From Acidobacteriota bacterium (GTDB lineage: Bacteria; Acidobacteriota; Thermoanaerobaculia; Multivoradales; UBA5704): DNA of 11,740 bases. Each line of letters opens with the position of its first letter. The first letter of the stretch is position 1. Below the pieces are notes generated by a model. It saw only the letters and a program-made list of their open reading frames with translations. It was not told the origin of the DNA and made no database searches. The position numbers and the translations under genes are program-made. The stretch is from contig QHVW01000085.1 of assembly GCA_003223675.1 (NCBI GenBank), positions 1 to 11,740 on the forward strand. The letters run 5' to 3'. Positions 1-7,086 of the stretch are shown piece after piece.

Positions 1-1
1 C

Positions 2-439
2 GACCCGGCGAACAAGTACCTGCACCATTCGTTCGTCGAGTCTCCCGACCGGAAAAACGTTTATGACGGGATCGCCGTGCTCGACGGCCAGGGCGAGGCG
101 GTGGTGGAGCTCCCTGCCTGGTTCAGCGTTCTCAACCGCGACTTCCGCTATCAGCTCACCTGTCTCGGCGGGTACGCGCCGGTGTTCGTGGCGGAGGAGA
201 TCGAGGGCAACCGCTTCCGCATCGGCGGCGGCAGCCCGGGTTTCAAGGTCTCCTGGCTGGTGACGGGTATCCGGCAGGACCCCTGGGCGAACGCCAACCT
301 CATACAGCCGGAGCACGAGAAGCCGGAAGCGGAGCGCGGCTCGTTCATCCATCCCGACCTGTACGGCCAGCCGGAAGAGAAGAGCGTGCAGCGAGCGCGG
401 TATCCCCAGTCTCCCGCAAAGCTCCCAGAGCCAGATTGA
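2..439 (+). CDS. C-terminal fragment of a large hypothetical protein
   Basis: The reading frame is open from the first bases of the window and ends at TGA 437-439, so only the last 145 residues are visible and the true start lies upstream. The fragment has a compact, clearly conserved-looking block: DPANKYLHHSFVESPD near its start, then NRDFRYQLTC, a stretch ending in a GGG turn, and SWLVTGIRQDPWANAN. I recognise this from memory as a C-terminal domain that recurs at the ends of long, probably secreted or surface-associated proteins of Acidobacteriota and related phyla. Its biochemical role is unknown to me. The final 35 or so residues are polar, contain GQPEEKS and look like a flexible tail. 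A start could be placed at ATG 77, but the homologous-looking block begins before it, so a partial gene is the better reading. A hairpin follows at 459-496. Confidence 0.8.
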   Translation, partial: DPANKYLHHSFVESPDRKNVYDGIAVLDGQGEAVVELPAWFSVLNRDFRYQLTCLGGYAPVFVAEEIEGNRFRIGGGSPGFKVSWLVTGIRQDPWANANLIQPEHEKPEAERGSFIHPDLYGQPEEKSVQRARYPQSPAKLPEPD

Positions 440-458
440 GAAGAGCGGTGAGCCGCAC

Positions 459-496
459 CACCGGCGGCAACCTCTGCGAAGGGGGGGCCGCCGGTG
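459..496. terminator. Hairpin after the first gene, possible terminator
   Basis: CACCGGCGGC (459-468) is perfectly complementary to GCCGCCGGTG (487-496), giving a 10-bp GC stem with an 18-nt loop, 19 bp after the stop codon of the first gene. There is no T-run after it on either strand, so it is a weak candidate for intrinsic termination, and it may be only a palindromic element. The rest of 440-582 shows no coding signal I would defend. Confidence 0.35.
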
Positions 497-582
497 CTCC
501 TCTCCGGGCTGACGTTTCGTCTCATCCTGGAGTCGCGGTGTGCCGCGAGTGACGCTGAAGTCCTGCTGGAGGCGGCCCTGCC

Positions 583-612
583 TTGTCCTGACCGCTGAAG
601 CGCGGCTACAAT
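583..612 (+). promoter_or_regulatory. Sigma70-type promoter of the toxin-antitoxin locus
   Basis: TTGTCC (583-588) and TACAAT (607-612) match the -35 and -10 consensus at 4/6 and 5/6 positions and are separated by 18 bp. Transcription would start at about 619, directly ahead of the mini-ORF at 630. The -10 box overlaps the ATG at 611, which argues against using that ATG as a start codon for the next gene. Confidence 0.5.
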
Positions 613-629
613 GGCCACGGGAGGCATCG

Positions 630-662
630 ATGTCCACGGTGAGTGTCCGAGCCTCCCCGTAA
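630..662 (+). CDS. Ten-codon mini-ORF (MSTVSVRASP)
   Basis: ATG 630 is preceded by GGGAGG at 619-624 with 5 nt of spacing, the best ribosome-binding site in this locus, yet the frame stops at TAA 660-662 after ten codons. The predicted transcript would begin almost at this site. It could be a short upstream ORF that controls the antitoxin genes. It could also be the intact beginning of a broken antitoxin gene whose remainder lies in the next frame (677-874), since short beta-strand starts of this kind are common in Phd-type antitoxins. I cannot decide between the two. Confidence 0.3.
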   Translation: MSTVSVRASP

Positions 663-676
663 AGGGCGACAGAAGA

Positions 677-874
677 ATGAAGGGGCAACAAAAGGGCGCA
701 GTCCGGATCAAGCGGCGAAACGGGAGCGAGCTCGAGATTGCCCCCGTTCGTTCTCAGGCCTCTCCCCTGGACGTTCAGGGCGTTGACTTGGGGCTCACTG
801 CTGAGGAAATCGTCTCCGCCATCAGGGAAGCCCGTGCAGCTAACCAGCCCTGGCATTCCTCCCCGCTAACTTGA
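677..874 (+). CDS. Small antitoxin-like protein
   Basis: A 65-residue ORF, using ATG 677 because the in-frame ATG at 611 lies inside the predicted -10 box. It holds a basic beta-strand segment (VRIKRRNGSELEIAPV), a SPLDVQGVDL turn and a helical end (TAEEIVSAIREAR). The pattern of strand, SPLDV turn and 'EEIV..IRE.R' helix resembles the C-terminal half of small Phd/YefM-like antitoxins that accompany PIN toxins. This is a judgement from memory, not a search. It lacks the usual N-terminal dimerisation half, so it may be a shortened antitoxin or the tail of a frameshifted one starting at 630. It ends 13 bp before the AbrB-type antitoxin, so the three genes probably share a transcript. Its Shine-Dalgarno sequence is weak. 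Confidence 0.45.
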   Translation: MKGQQKGAVRIKRRNGSELEIAPVRSQASPLDVQGVDLGLTAEEIVSAIREARAANQPWHSSPLT

Positions 875-887
875 CTCAAGGCCTTCC

Positions 888-1148
888 ATGGATGAAGATC
901 TTCCCATGATTACGACCGTCACCCAGAAGAATATGGTCACCATCCCGGCTGAGGTTGGCAGGAAACTCGGGATCAGGCCCGGGTGGAAGCTCGATTGGCA
1001 ACCCGTCGAAGGGCGCGATGAGATTCTGGTCCGGGTGATTCCCGATCGCGGAGAACGCGCCCGCCGCCTGTTGGGTGCCGGCCGCAAATTCTCACCAAAT
1101 CGTGACGCGGTCGCCGAGCTCGTGGCAGAGCGTACAGCCGAAGGGTAA
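888..1148 (+). CDS. AbrB/MazE-type antitoxin, VapB-like
   Basis: An 86-residue protein whose first half is a SpoVT/AbrB swapped-hairpin DNA-binding domain: TTVTQKNMVTIPAEVGRKLGI, then GWKLDWQPVEG and ILVRVI. This type of protein binds its own operator and neutralises the partner toxin. The C-terminal 35 or so residues, rich in Arg, Ala and Glu, would be the toxin-binding tail. The start at 888 has AAGG six nt upstream. Many relatives begin at the equivalent of the second Met (906, MITTVTQKN), so that is a real alternative. Its stop codon TAA (1146-1148) overlaps the ATG of the PIN toxin by one base, which indicates translational coupling. With the downstream gene it forms a VapBC-like pair, and autoregulation from the promoter at 583-612 is the expected mode. 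Confidence 0.85.
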   Translation: MDEDLPMITTVTQKNMVTIPAEVGRKLGIRPGWKLDWQPVEGRDEILVRVIPDRGERARRLLGAGRKFSPNRDAVAELVAERTAEG

Positions 1149-1627
1149 TGGCGTCGCGATACTTGCTGGACACCTCAGCCTTGATCGCCCACAACCGTCA
1201 GGAGCCGGGCTGGGCACGAGTTCAAGCGCTATTCGAGGATGATGACTCCGAGATCCTCGCCGCCAGCGTTTCTCTCACTGAGTTTGTGCGGCGACTGCGT
1301 GAGCTCGGGGCCACAGTCGATGAGGCCCGCGGCACGGTTGAGGACTACCTGGAGTTGCTGGACGAGGTCGTCCCCGTCGATGAAGGGGTGGCTTTCACCG
1401 CGTTCGCCATTGGTTGCGCTCTGGAAAAGAGGCTCCCCATCGTCGACGCCCTAATTGCAGCAGCGGCTCAGGTACGGGGCGCCTGCCTGGTGCACCGCGA
1501 CCAACATATGGAACCGATTCCCGCCGACGTGGTAACGCAAATCGATCTCGCAAAGGAATTGGACAGCGGAGAGCCCCCCTCTCCGCCCCCTACTTCATCC
1601 CCACCGCCTTCTTCATCGCCGCCGTGA
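1148..1627 (+). CDS. PIN-domain ribonuclease toxin, VapC-like
   Basis: A 159-residue PIN-domain protein, predicted to be a Mg2+/Mn2+-dependent RNase toxin. All four acidic active-site positions are visible: Asp8 in LLDTSALI, Glu45 in SLTEFVRRL, Asp100 in PIVDALIAAAA and Asp118 in LVHRDQHM. The domain is therefore intact and probably active. It starts in a TAATG overlap with the antitoxin gene. The PIN fold should end near residue 135. After that comes a low-complexity tail of about 20 residues, almost all Pro and Ser. This tail is encoded by the region that, on the other strand, encodes the last residues of LigD, so the ORF runs 38 bp into the convergent gene. The tail may be an accidental extension after loss of an earlier stop. 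Target RNA is unknown. Confidence 0.88.
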   Translation: MASRYLLDTSALIAHNRQEPGWARVQALFEDDDSEILAASVSLTEFVRRLRELGATVDEARGTVEDYLELLDEVVPVDEGVAFTAFAIGCALEKRLPIVDALIAAAAQVRGACLVHRDQHMEPIPADVVTQIDLAKELDSGEPPSPPPTSSPPPSSSPP

Positions 1628-4270
1628 TCGACTGCCTCACCTTGAAGAAGTCCGCCCAGGGGTCAGCGGGTAGCTTCTCCAGCCTTTCCGACAGAGTCCG
1701 CAAGGTGTAGGTGTTGCCGCGTACGTCCGTTTCGAGCTCCTCCCAGAAGAGAGGGACGGAGACCGGGGCGTTGGCGCGGGCGCGGGTGGAGTAGGCGCAG
1801 ATGGAGGTGGCTCCGCGGCCGTTGCGCAGGTAGTCGATGAAGATCTTCCCCTTGCGGCTCGCCTTGGGGAGCTTCGAGGTATATTTCTGCGGCTCGGCCG
1901 CCACCAGCTTCTCGGAGACCGCCTTGGTGAAGGCCTTCACCTCGTCCCAATCGTCCTTGCGGACGATGGGGAGGACCACGTGAAGACCCTTGCCGCCGGT
2001 GGTCTTGAGAAAAGTCCGGAGCCCGAGATCCTCCAGGAAGGACCGCATGGCGAGCGCCCCCTCGACCACCCGGTCCCAGTCGAGCCCCTCGTCGGGATCG
2101 AAATCGAAGACGATGTAGTCCGGCTGCTCGATCTTGTCCCGGTGCGGACGACGCCGTAGGGCTGCGTCTCGCCGACGTCGATCCGGTGGACCGCGGGCGG
2201 GACGTGCTCGCCGATGTGCTTCTGGTAGAAGCACTGCTTGGCCCGCCCCTCGGGACAGCGCACCAGGGTGAGCGGACGGTCCTTGAGATGGGGGAGGATC
2301 CAGTCGGCGATCCGCGCGTAGTAGATCCCCAGCTCCTCCTTGGTCACCCCCTGCTCGGGATAGAGGACCCGCTCGGGATTGCTGAAGCGGACCCCGGCGA
2401 TCTCGACCTCCTTCTTCTTGCTCCGCCCCCGCGGCGGCACGGCGGCCTCCTCGGGCGCGGGGTGGAGGGGAGGCTTGGGTCCTTTCACAACCTTTTTCGC
2501 TTTCTTCGCCGGCGCCTTCTTCGCGGGGGCCTTGGCGGTTTTCGCGGCCGCGCGCTTCGCTTCCGCCTTTTTTCCCTTGGCTTCCGGCGGCGGGGACTGG
2601 GGCTCCTCGCGCACGATCTCGCGCGGGCTCTTGTCCTCGCGCAGCCCCTGGAACGTAGGATGGCGCAGGATGCCCTCCCGCGTCCACTCGGTGAACGCCA
2701 CCTCGCCCACGAGCTGCGGCTTCAACCAGTGGCTGCGGCGCGCCTCGGCTCCGCGCGGCGGATTCTTGAAGGCCGGTTTGGCCGTCTCCAGCTTGTTCAT
2801 GCGGGCGCGGAGCTCGCGCAGGGTGCGGTCGTTGAAGCCGGTGCCGACCTTGCCGGCGAAGACGAGCTCCCCTTTCTCGTTGTTCACGGCGAGGAGGAGG
2901 GCTCCGAAGCCGACGCGCGACTTTTCGGGATCGGTGAAGCCCACGATCACGAATTCCTGCCTCTTCAGGCACTTCACCTTGAGCCAGTCCTTGCTGCGGC
3001 CGGAGTGGTAGGGGAGGTCGGCGTGCTTGCAGACGATCCCTTCCAGAGCAAAATTGCAGGCCTGCCGGTAGAACCCCTCGCCGTCCGTCTCGACGTGGTC
3101 CCCCATGCGGATCGCCCCCGCGTGGCCGGCGAGCAGCTTGTCCAGCGCCTCCTTGCGGGCGAGGAGCGGCGCCTGGCGGAGGTCGTAGCCGTCGAGGTAG
3201 AGGAGGTCGAAGGCGAAGTAGACGAGGTCGTCTTGCCGGTTCTCGGCGAGGGCGTTCTGGAGGGACTGGAAGCTGGTGGTGCCGTCCGGCTCCAGGACCA
3301 CCACCTCGCCGTCGAGGATCGCCTGGATCACCGGGAGCTTCTCGGCCTCGCGGGCCACCGGGGCGAAGCGATCGGTCCAGTCCTTGCCGTGGCGGGTGAT
3401 CAGACGGGCCTCGCCGTCGCGGATCTCGCAGAGGGCGCGGTAGCCGTCGTATTTGATCTCGTGGATCCACTCGTCGCCTTGCGGGACCTCCTCGACTAGG
3501 GTGGCGAGCTGGGGCTCGATCGACGAAGGCATCGATGCCTTGCGGGCGCCGGAGATCGAGGCGGCCGCGGAGGAGGGCTCCGTCTTCGCGGTCTTTTTGA
3601 TTCCCTTGGAGGCGGCGGCTTTTGCGACTTTGGCGGCGATCTTGTCCTTGAAGCTGGCGGTCTTCTCGGCGCGATTCGACTGCCAGACGCGCTCGGGATC
3701 GGCGGCGATCTCCTCCAGGCTGAGACCGGAGGCCACGCTGTCCGGATACTGCTCGACGAGGGCGTCGCCGCTGCCGGGCACGGCGGTCTCATCCTTCTCC
3801 TTGATCAGGAGCCAGTTCTCGTGGCCGTCCTCCTGGTTGCGTTTGCCCATGCGCACCAGAGCCCAGCGGCCATGAAGCTTCTCGCCGTCGAGCCGGATCT
3901 TGAGGTTTCCCTTCTTATAGGCCGCGACGGGGTCGCCTTCTCCCGCGTAGGTCCAGGTGCCGTGGTCCCAGAGGAGCACGGTACCGCCGCCGTACTGCCC
4001 CTTGGGGATGATCCCCTCGAAGTCGCCGTATTCGACCGGATGGTCCTCGACGTGGACCGCCAGCCGCTTCTCGCCCGGATCGAGGCTCGGCCCCTTGGGC
4101 ACGGCCCAGCTCCGCAGCACCCCTTCCATCTCCAGCCGGAAGTCGTAGTGCAGGCGGGTCGCCGCGTGCTTCTGGATCACGAAGGAATTCCCCGCGCTCT
4201 TCTTGACCTTGCCCTCGGGCTCGGGCGTGGCGCGGAAGCTCCGCTTTTTTTTGTATTCCTGGAGGCCCAT
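1590..4270 (-). pseudogene. ligD: ATP-dependent DNA ligase LigD, frameshifted in the polymerase domain
   Basis: LigD is the bacterial end-joining ligase that works with Ku. The first frame (4270 down to about 2147) encodes a 3'-phosphoesterase domain with His35, His41, Asp43, Arg45, His77 and Tyr81, each seven less than the Pseudomonas aeruginosa LigD active-site numbers as I recall them. The ligase domain follows, with nucleotidyl lysine Lys273 in EIKYDGYR, DGEVV at 320, FDLLYLDG at 354, EGIVCKH at 410 and WLKVK at 429. After a Lys/Ala-rich linker (about 566-620) the polymerase domain begins and reads well to Val708 (QPYGVV). From there only the other frame makes sense: RDKIEQPDYIVFDFDPDEG with the metal-binding Asp pair, then TGGKGLH and FIDYLRNGRG, ending at TAG 1590-1592. 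The usual segment with LVQxGxLEIHxWGS is missing at the join (about 2141-2150). Ligase and phosphoesterase functions may survive; the polymerase should not. A sequencing or assembly error remains possible. Confidence 0.85.
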
Positions 4271-4273
4271 ATC

Positions 4274-5200
4274 TCAGGCGCTCTTCCGCCTCTTCGCGGC
4301 CGTGCTCTTGTGAGCCGTCTTCTTCGCGCCGCTCTTCTTGGCGGCCGTTTTTCGGGCCGCGGTCTTCTTCGCAGGGGTCTTCTTCGCGGGAGCGGCCTTG
4401 TGCGCGGGCTTCCGGCCCCCCTGCTCGACGCTCTGCTTGAGCAGCGCCATGAGGTCCACCACGTTGCTGCGGGCCTCGCGGGGCTTGGCCGCCGGCTCGG
4501 GCGAGGATTCGAATTGGCCGGCCTCGGCCCGCTTCTCGATCGTCTTCATCAGCTCCTGGCGGTAGGTGTCCTTGTACTTCTCGGGGTCCCAGGCGGCGAC
4601 CATCCCCTCGACCAGGCGCTCGGCCATGTCGACCTCGCGGTCGCTCACCCCCTGCTTGCCGTGGGGGACGTCGACCTCCGACGGATCGCGGAGCTCGTGG
4701 GCGTAGCGCATCAGCTCCAGCGTCAGCACGTCGCCGCGGGCCACCACGGCGGCCAGGTACTGGCGGGTACGGATCACCACCTTGGCGATCCCCACCTTCT
4801 TCGTACGGCGCAGGACCTCGCGCAGCAGCGCGTAGGCTTTGGTCCCCTTCTTGTCGGGTGCGAGATAGTAGGGCTTGTCGAAGTAGAGGGGGCTGATGTC
4901 GTCGAGATCCACGAAATCGATGATGTCGATCGTCTGCGTGGCCTCGGGGGCGGCGCGCTTGAGGTCCTCATCGGACATCACGACGTACTTGCCCGATTCG
5001 AGCTCGTAGCCGCGGACGGTCTCCTCCCACGGCACCTCCTTGCCGCTCTCCTCGCTGACCCGCTTGTAGTGGATGGGCGACTTCGTTTTCTTGTCGAGCA
5101 GCTTGAAGCTGATGTCATCCCGCGTCTCGGCCGCGTAGAGGCCCACCGGGATGTTCACGAGGCCGAAGCTGATGCTCCCTTTCCAGATCGCTCGCGCCAT
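4274..5200 (-). CDS. ku: DNA end-binding protein Ku
   Basis: A 308-residue bacterial Ku, which binds double-strand break ends as a homodimer and recruits LigD. The start MARAIWKGSISFGLVNIPVGLY is typical of the family and has GGAGG at 5208-5212, seven to eight nt upstream. The longer in-frame start at 5317 would add 39 unrelated residues and is rejected. Family landmarks include the YYLAPDKKGTKAYALLREVL segment (about 111-130), the ring-forming region with ELMRYAHELRDP (162-173), and the C-terminal NVVDLMALLKQSVEQ helix (247-260). After it comes a 48-residue basic tail of AKK/AAKK repeats, similar to histone H1, which is a known type of DNA-binding extension in some bacterial Ku proteins. The gene ends 3 nt before the ligD ATG, so the two form a ku-ligD operon. 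The 69 bp to the divergent PAP2 gene must hold the promoter. Confidence 0.95.
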   Translation of the reverse strand: MARAIWKGSISFGLVNIPVGLYAAETRDDISFKLLDKKTKSPIHYKRVSEESGKEVPWEETVRGYELESGKYVVMSDEDLKRAAPEATQTIDIIDFVDLDDISPLYFDKPYYLAPDKKGTKAYALLREVLRRTKKVGIAKVVIRTRQYLAAVVARGDVLTLELMRYAHELRDPSEVDVPHGKQGVSDREVDMAERLVEGMVAAWDPEKYKDTYRQELMKTIEKRAEAGQFESSPEPAAKPREARSNVVDLMALLKQSVEQGGRKPAHKAAPAKKTPAKKTAARKTAAKKSGAKKTAHKSTAAKRRKSA

Positions 5201-5269
5201 GGTGCGTCCTCCATCCTTCGTCTCCGAATAACCGCGGGAACGCAAGATGCATGCCGCGAGTGAGCCGTT

Positions 5270-6175
5270 ATGGGTACGATTCATTTCCTCCAGCACCTCT
5301 TCGGCCCGCACCTTCACCCATTATTCCTCTTCTTTACCGGTTTCGGCACCAGCGCGGTGCTCTGGCCGCTGCTCCTCCTCTACTACTGGCTGGTCGATCC
5401 CGTCTTCGGCCGGCGGCTGGCGATCGCGATGGCGGCGTCGCTCCTCACCAACCGCATCCTCAAGGAGCTGTTCAACACCGAGCGGCCGTTCCAGATCGAC
5501 CAATTGGTGAGCACGCCCGCGGCCGAGCGGACGGCCACGGGGAACGGCTTCCCGAGCGGGCACTCCCAGAACGCGGCCACGTTCTACCTCGCCTTCGCGT
5601 TCCGCCACCCGCGGCGCTGGCGCTGGCTCGCCGCCGGGCTGATCGTGCTGCTGGTGGGGCTGTCGCGGCTCTATCTAGGGGTGCACCTGCCGGAGGACGT
5701 GGGAGGCGGTTTCGTCCTGGGAGCGATCTTCGCCTGGGCCGCGGGGGGCTGGTCCGGCCTGCGCGTCTGGCGGCCGACCTGGAACGTCCTGATCGGAGCG
5801 CTGACGCTCGTCCTGGCCTTCGCCGTCGGCGCGGAGCCGGGCGCCTGCGGCCTGCTGGCAGGATGCGTGGCCGCGAATCCGGGCTTTACGCCGCCGAGCA
5901 CGGTGGGGGGGAAGATCGGGATGGTCCTGGGCGGCGCCGCGGCCATGGCGCTCACCGGATTCCTGCTCTACTGGCTGCCGGGGAGGCTCTCGCCAGAAAT
6001 CCAGAATTCGCCCGCGCTGGCCTATCTGCTCTATCTGGCGGCGTCGCTCGTGGGGTTCGGGCTGTGGCCGCGGGTGTGGCAGGCCCTCACTCCCCAACCC
6101 CTCTCTCCCAGCCCTCCTCCCACCCTTGCCGGGGAGAGGGGGGCTCCAAACCCCTCCTACACTGAGCTGAGCTGA
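5270..6175 (+). CDS. PAP2-family membrane phosphatase
   Basis: A 301-residue integral membrane protein of the PAP2 (type 2 phosphatidic acid phosphatase) superfamily. The three signature motifs are intact: Lys65-x6-Arg72-Pro73 in KELFNTERP, PSGH with His98, and Ser132-Arg133-x5-His139-x3-Asp143 in SRLYLGVHLPED. Hydrophobic segments are seen at about 18-42, 50-62, 103-112, 118-131, 146-162, 172-190, 214-236 and 248-266. The substrate is probably a membrane lipid phosphate or pyrophosphate (phosphatidic acid, undecaprenyl pyrophosphate or similar); the sequence does not tell which. Residues from about 272 onward (LTPQPLSPSPPPTLAGERG) are read from an intergenic palindromic repeat and are unlikely to belong to the fold. 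The Shine-Dalgarno sequence is weak. It diverges from ku with 69 bp between them. Confidence 0.9.
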   Translation: MGTIHFLQHLFGPHLHPLFLFFTGFGTSAVLWPLLLLYYWLVDPVFGRRLAIAMAASLLTNRILKELFNTERPFQIDQLVSTPAAERTATGNGFPSGHSQNAATFYLAFAFRHPRRWRWLAAGLIVLLVGLSRLYLGVHLPEDVGGGFVLGAIFAWAAGGWSGLRVWRPTWNVLIGALTLVLAFAVGAEPGACGLLAGCVAANPGFTPPSTVGGKIGMVLGGAAAMALTGFLLYWLPGRLSPEIQNSPALAYLLYLAASLVGFGLWPRVWQALTPQPLSPSPPPTLAGERGAPNPSYTELS

Positions 6176-6242
6176 CTTTCTCCCTCTTCTCCCCGGCAGG
6201 GCGGGTGGAGGGATGGGAGAAGAGGGTAGGGGTGATGAGGGG
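6084..6242. repeat. Intergenic palindromic repeat, copy 1
   Basis: A roughly 160-bp imperfect palindrome that begins CCCTCACTCCCCAACCC and ends GGGGTGATGAGGGG. It contains CTCCCTCTTCTCCC facing GGGAGAAGAGGG and a first sub-hairpin of CCCCTCTC against GAGAGGGG. The same blocks, in the same order and orientation, occur at 7087-7230. Elements of this style are scattered between genes in several GC-rich soil phyla. This copy overlaps the 3' end of the PAP2 gene and supplies its last 30 or so codons. It ends about 20 bp before fdhD. Confidence 0.75.
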
Positions 6243-6263
6243 TTTTTGTGAGAAGCTACCCCC

Positions 6264-7035
6264 ATGCGACTCCGCATCGCGAAGCCCAGCACGACGGGTG
6301 CCCGGATCTACCGGGTGGAATTGGGCGAGGTCGACGAGCGGCCGGACGAGCTGGCGACCGAGGAGCCTCTGGAGATCCGGCTGATCCAGGGGGACCGGCG
6401 CCGGACGGTGGCGGTCACCATGCGCACCCCCGGCGCGGATCTGGAGCTGGCGATCGGCTTCCTCTTCGCCGAAGGGGTGATCCACCGGCCCGAGGAGGTG
6501 CTGCGGGTCGCGCCCTGCGCCGAGCCGGGGGAAGCCTGCGCCAACATCGTCGAGGTCGAGCTCGGGGAGGACGTCCCGGCTCCTGAGCTCGCGGTGCTGG
6601 AGCGCCACTTCTTCGCCACCAGCGCCTGCGGGGTCTGCGGCAAGGCGGGGCTCGAAGCCCTGGAGCTGCGCGTGACGGAACGCGGCGGCCCTGTTCGATC
6701 CTGAAGGAAACCTCTTCGCCGTCCGCGAGGACGTGGGACGGCACAACGCTCTCGACAAGCTGATCGGCTGGGCCTTCGGCGAAGGGCTCCTCCCGCTCCA
6801 TGACCATCTGGTCCTGGTGAGCGGCCGGTCGAGCTACGAGATCCTCCAGAAGTGCCTGGTGGCGGGGGTGCCCGTCATCTGCGCGGTCTCGGCGCCGAGC
6901 AGCCTGGCTGTGGAGCTGGCGGACCGCTTCGGTCTCACCCTCATCGGCTTCCTGCGCGGCGACCGCTTCAACGTCTATAGCGGCGCCGAACGGGTGGCCG
7001 GGGTCGCGGCCCGGCCGGCGTTGCCGATTTTGTAA
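6264..7035 (+). pseudogene. fdhD: Formate dehydrogenase accessory sulfurtransferase FdhD, frameshifted
   Basis: FdhD passes sulfur from the IscS cysteine desulfurase to the Mo/W-bis-MGD cofactor of formate dehydrogenase. The first frame (6264-6704) carries the N-terminal half, with EEPLEIRLI, the AIGFLFAEG segment and the catalytic CxxC (Cys122 and Cys125 in TSACGVCGKAG). After LRVTERGG the frame runs into a stop. The second frame takes over at about 6685 with AALFDPEGN, AVREDVGRHNALDKLIGW, LVSGRSSYEILQK, VPVICAVSAPSSLAVELA and LTLIGFLRGDRFNVYS, and stops at 7033-7035. Compared with E. coli FdhD as I recall it, the spacing from CxxC to EDVGRH is about 31 residues too short, so an out-of-frame internal deletion is likely rather than a single-base error. 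The lost part would include the T-G-x-x-H region. Both halves are otherwise well preserved, so the event is recent or artefactual. No formate dehydrogenase gene is in the window. Confidence 0.85.
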
Positions 7036-7086
7036 AAAGATCACGGATTTCATACTGGACCCGGAGAGAGTCGCCCCTTCGGGGCT

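Noticed and set aside
611..676. ATG 611 as start of the small antitoxin-like protein
   Set aside because: It overlaps the predicted -10 box and would precede the transcription start. ATG 677 fits better.
1590..4270. The ligD break as a programmed ribosomal frameshift
   Set aside because: There is no slippery heptamer at the join, and a conserved block of the polymerase domain is missing, so deletion explains it better.
2186..5263. Long plus-strand ORFs of 437 and 480 codons opposite ligD and ku
   Set aside because: They are antisense shadows of GC-rich coding sequence. Their translations are repetitive Leu/Gly/Val/Arg strings without domains, while the minus strand encodes recognisable LigD and Ku.
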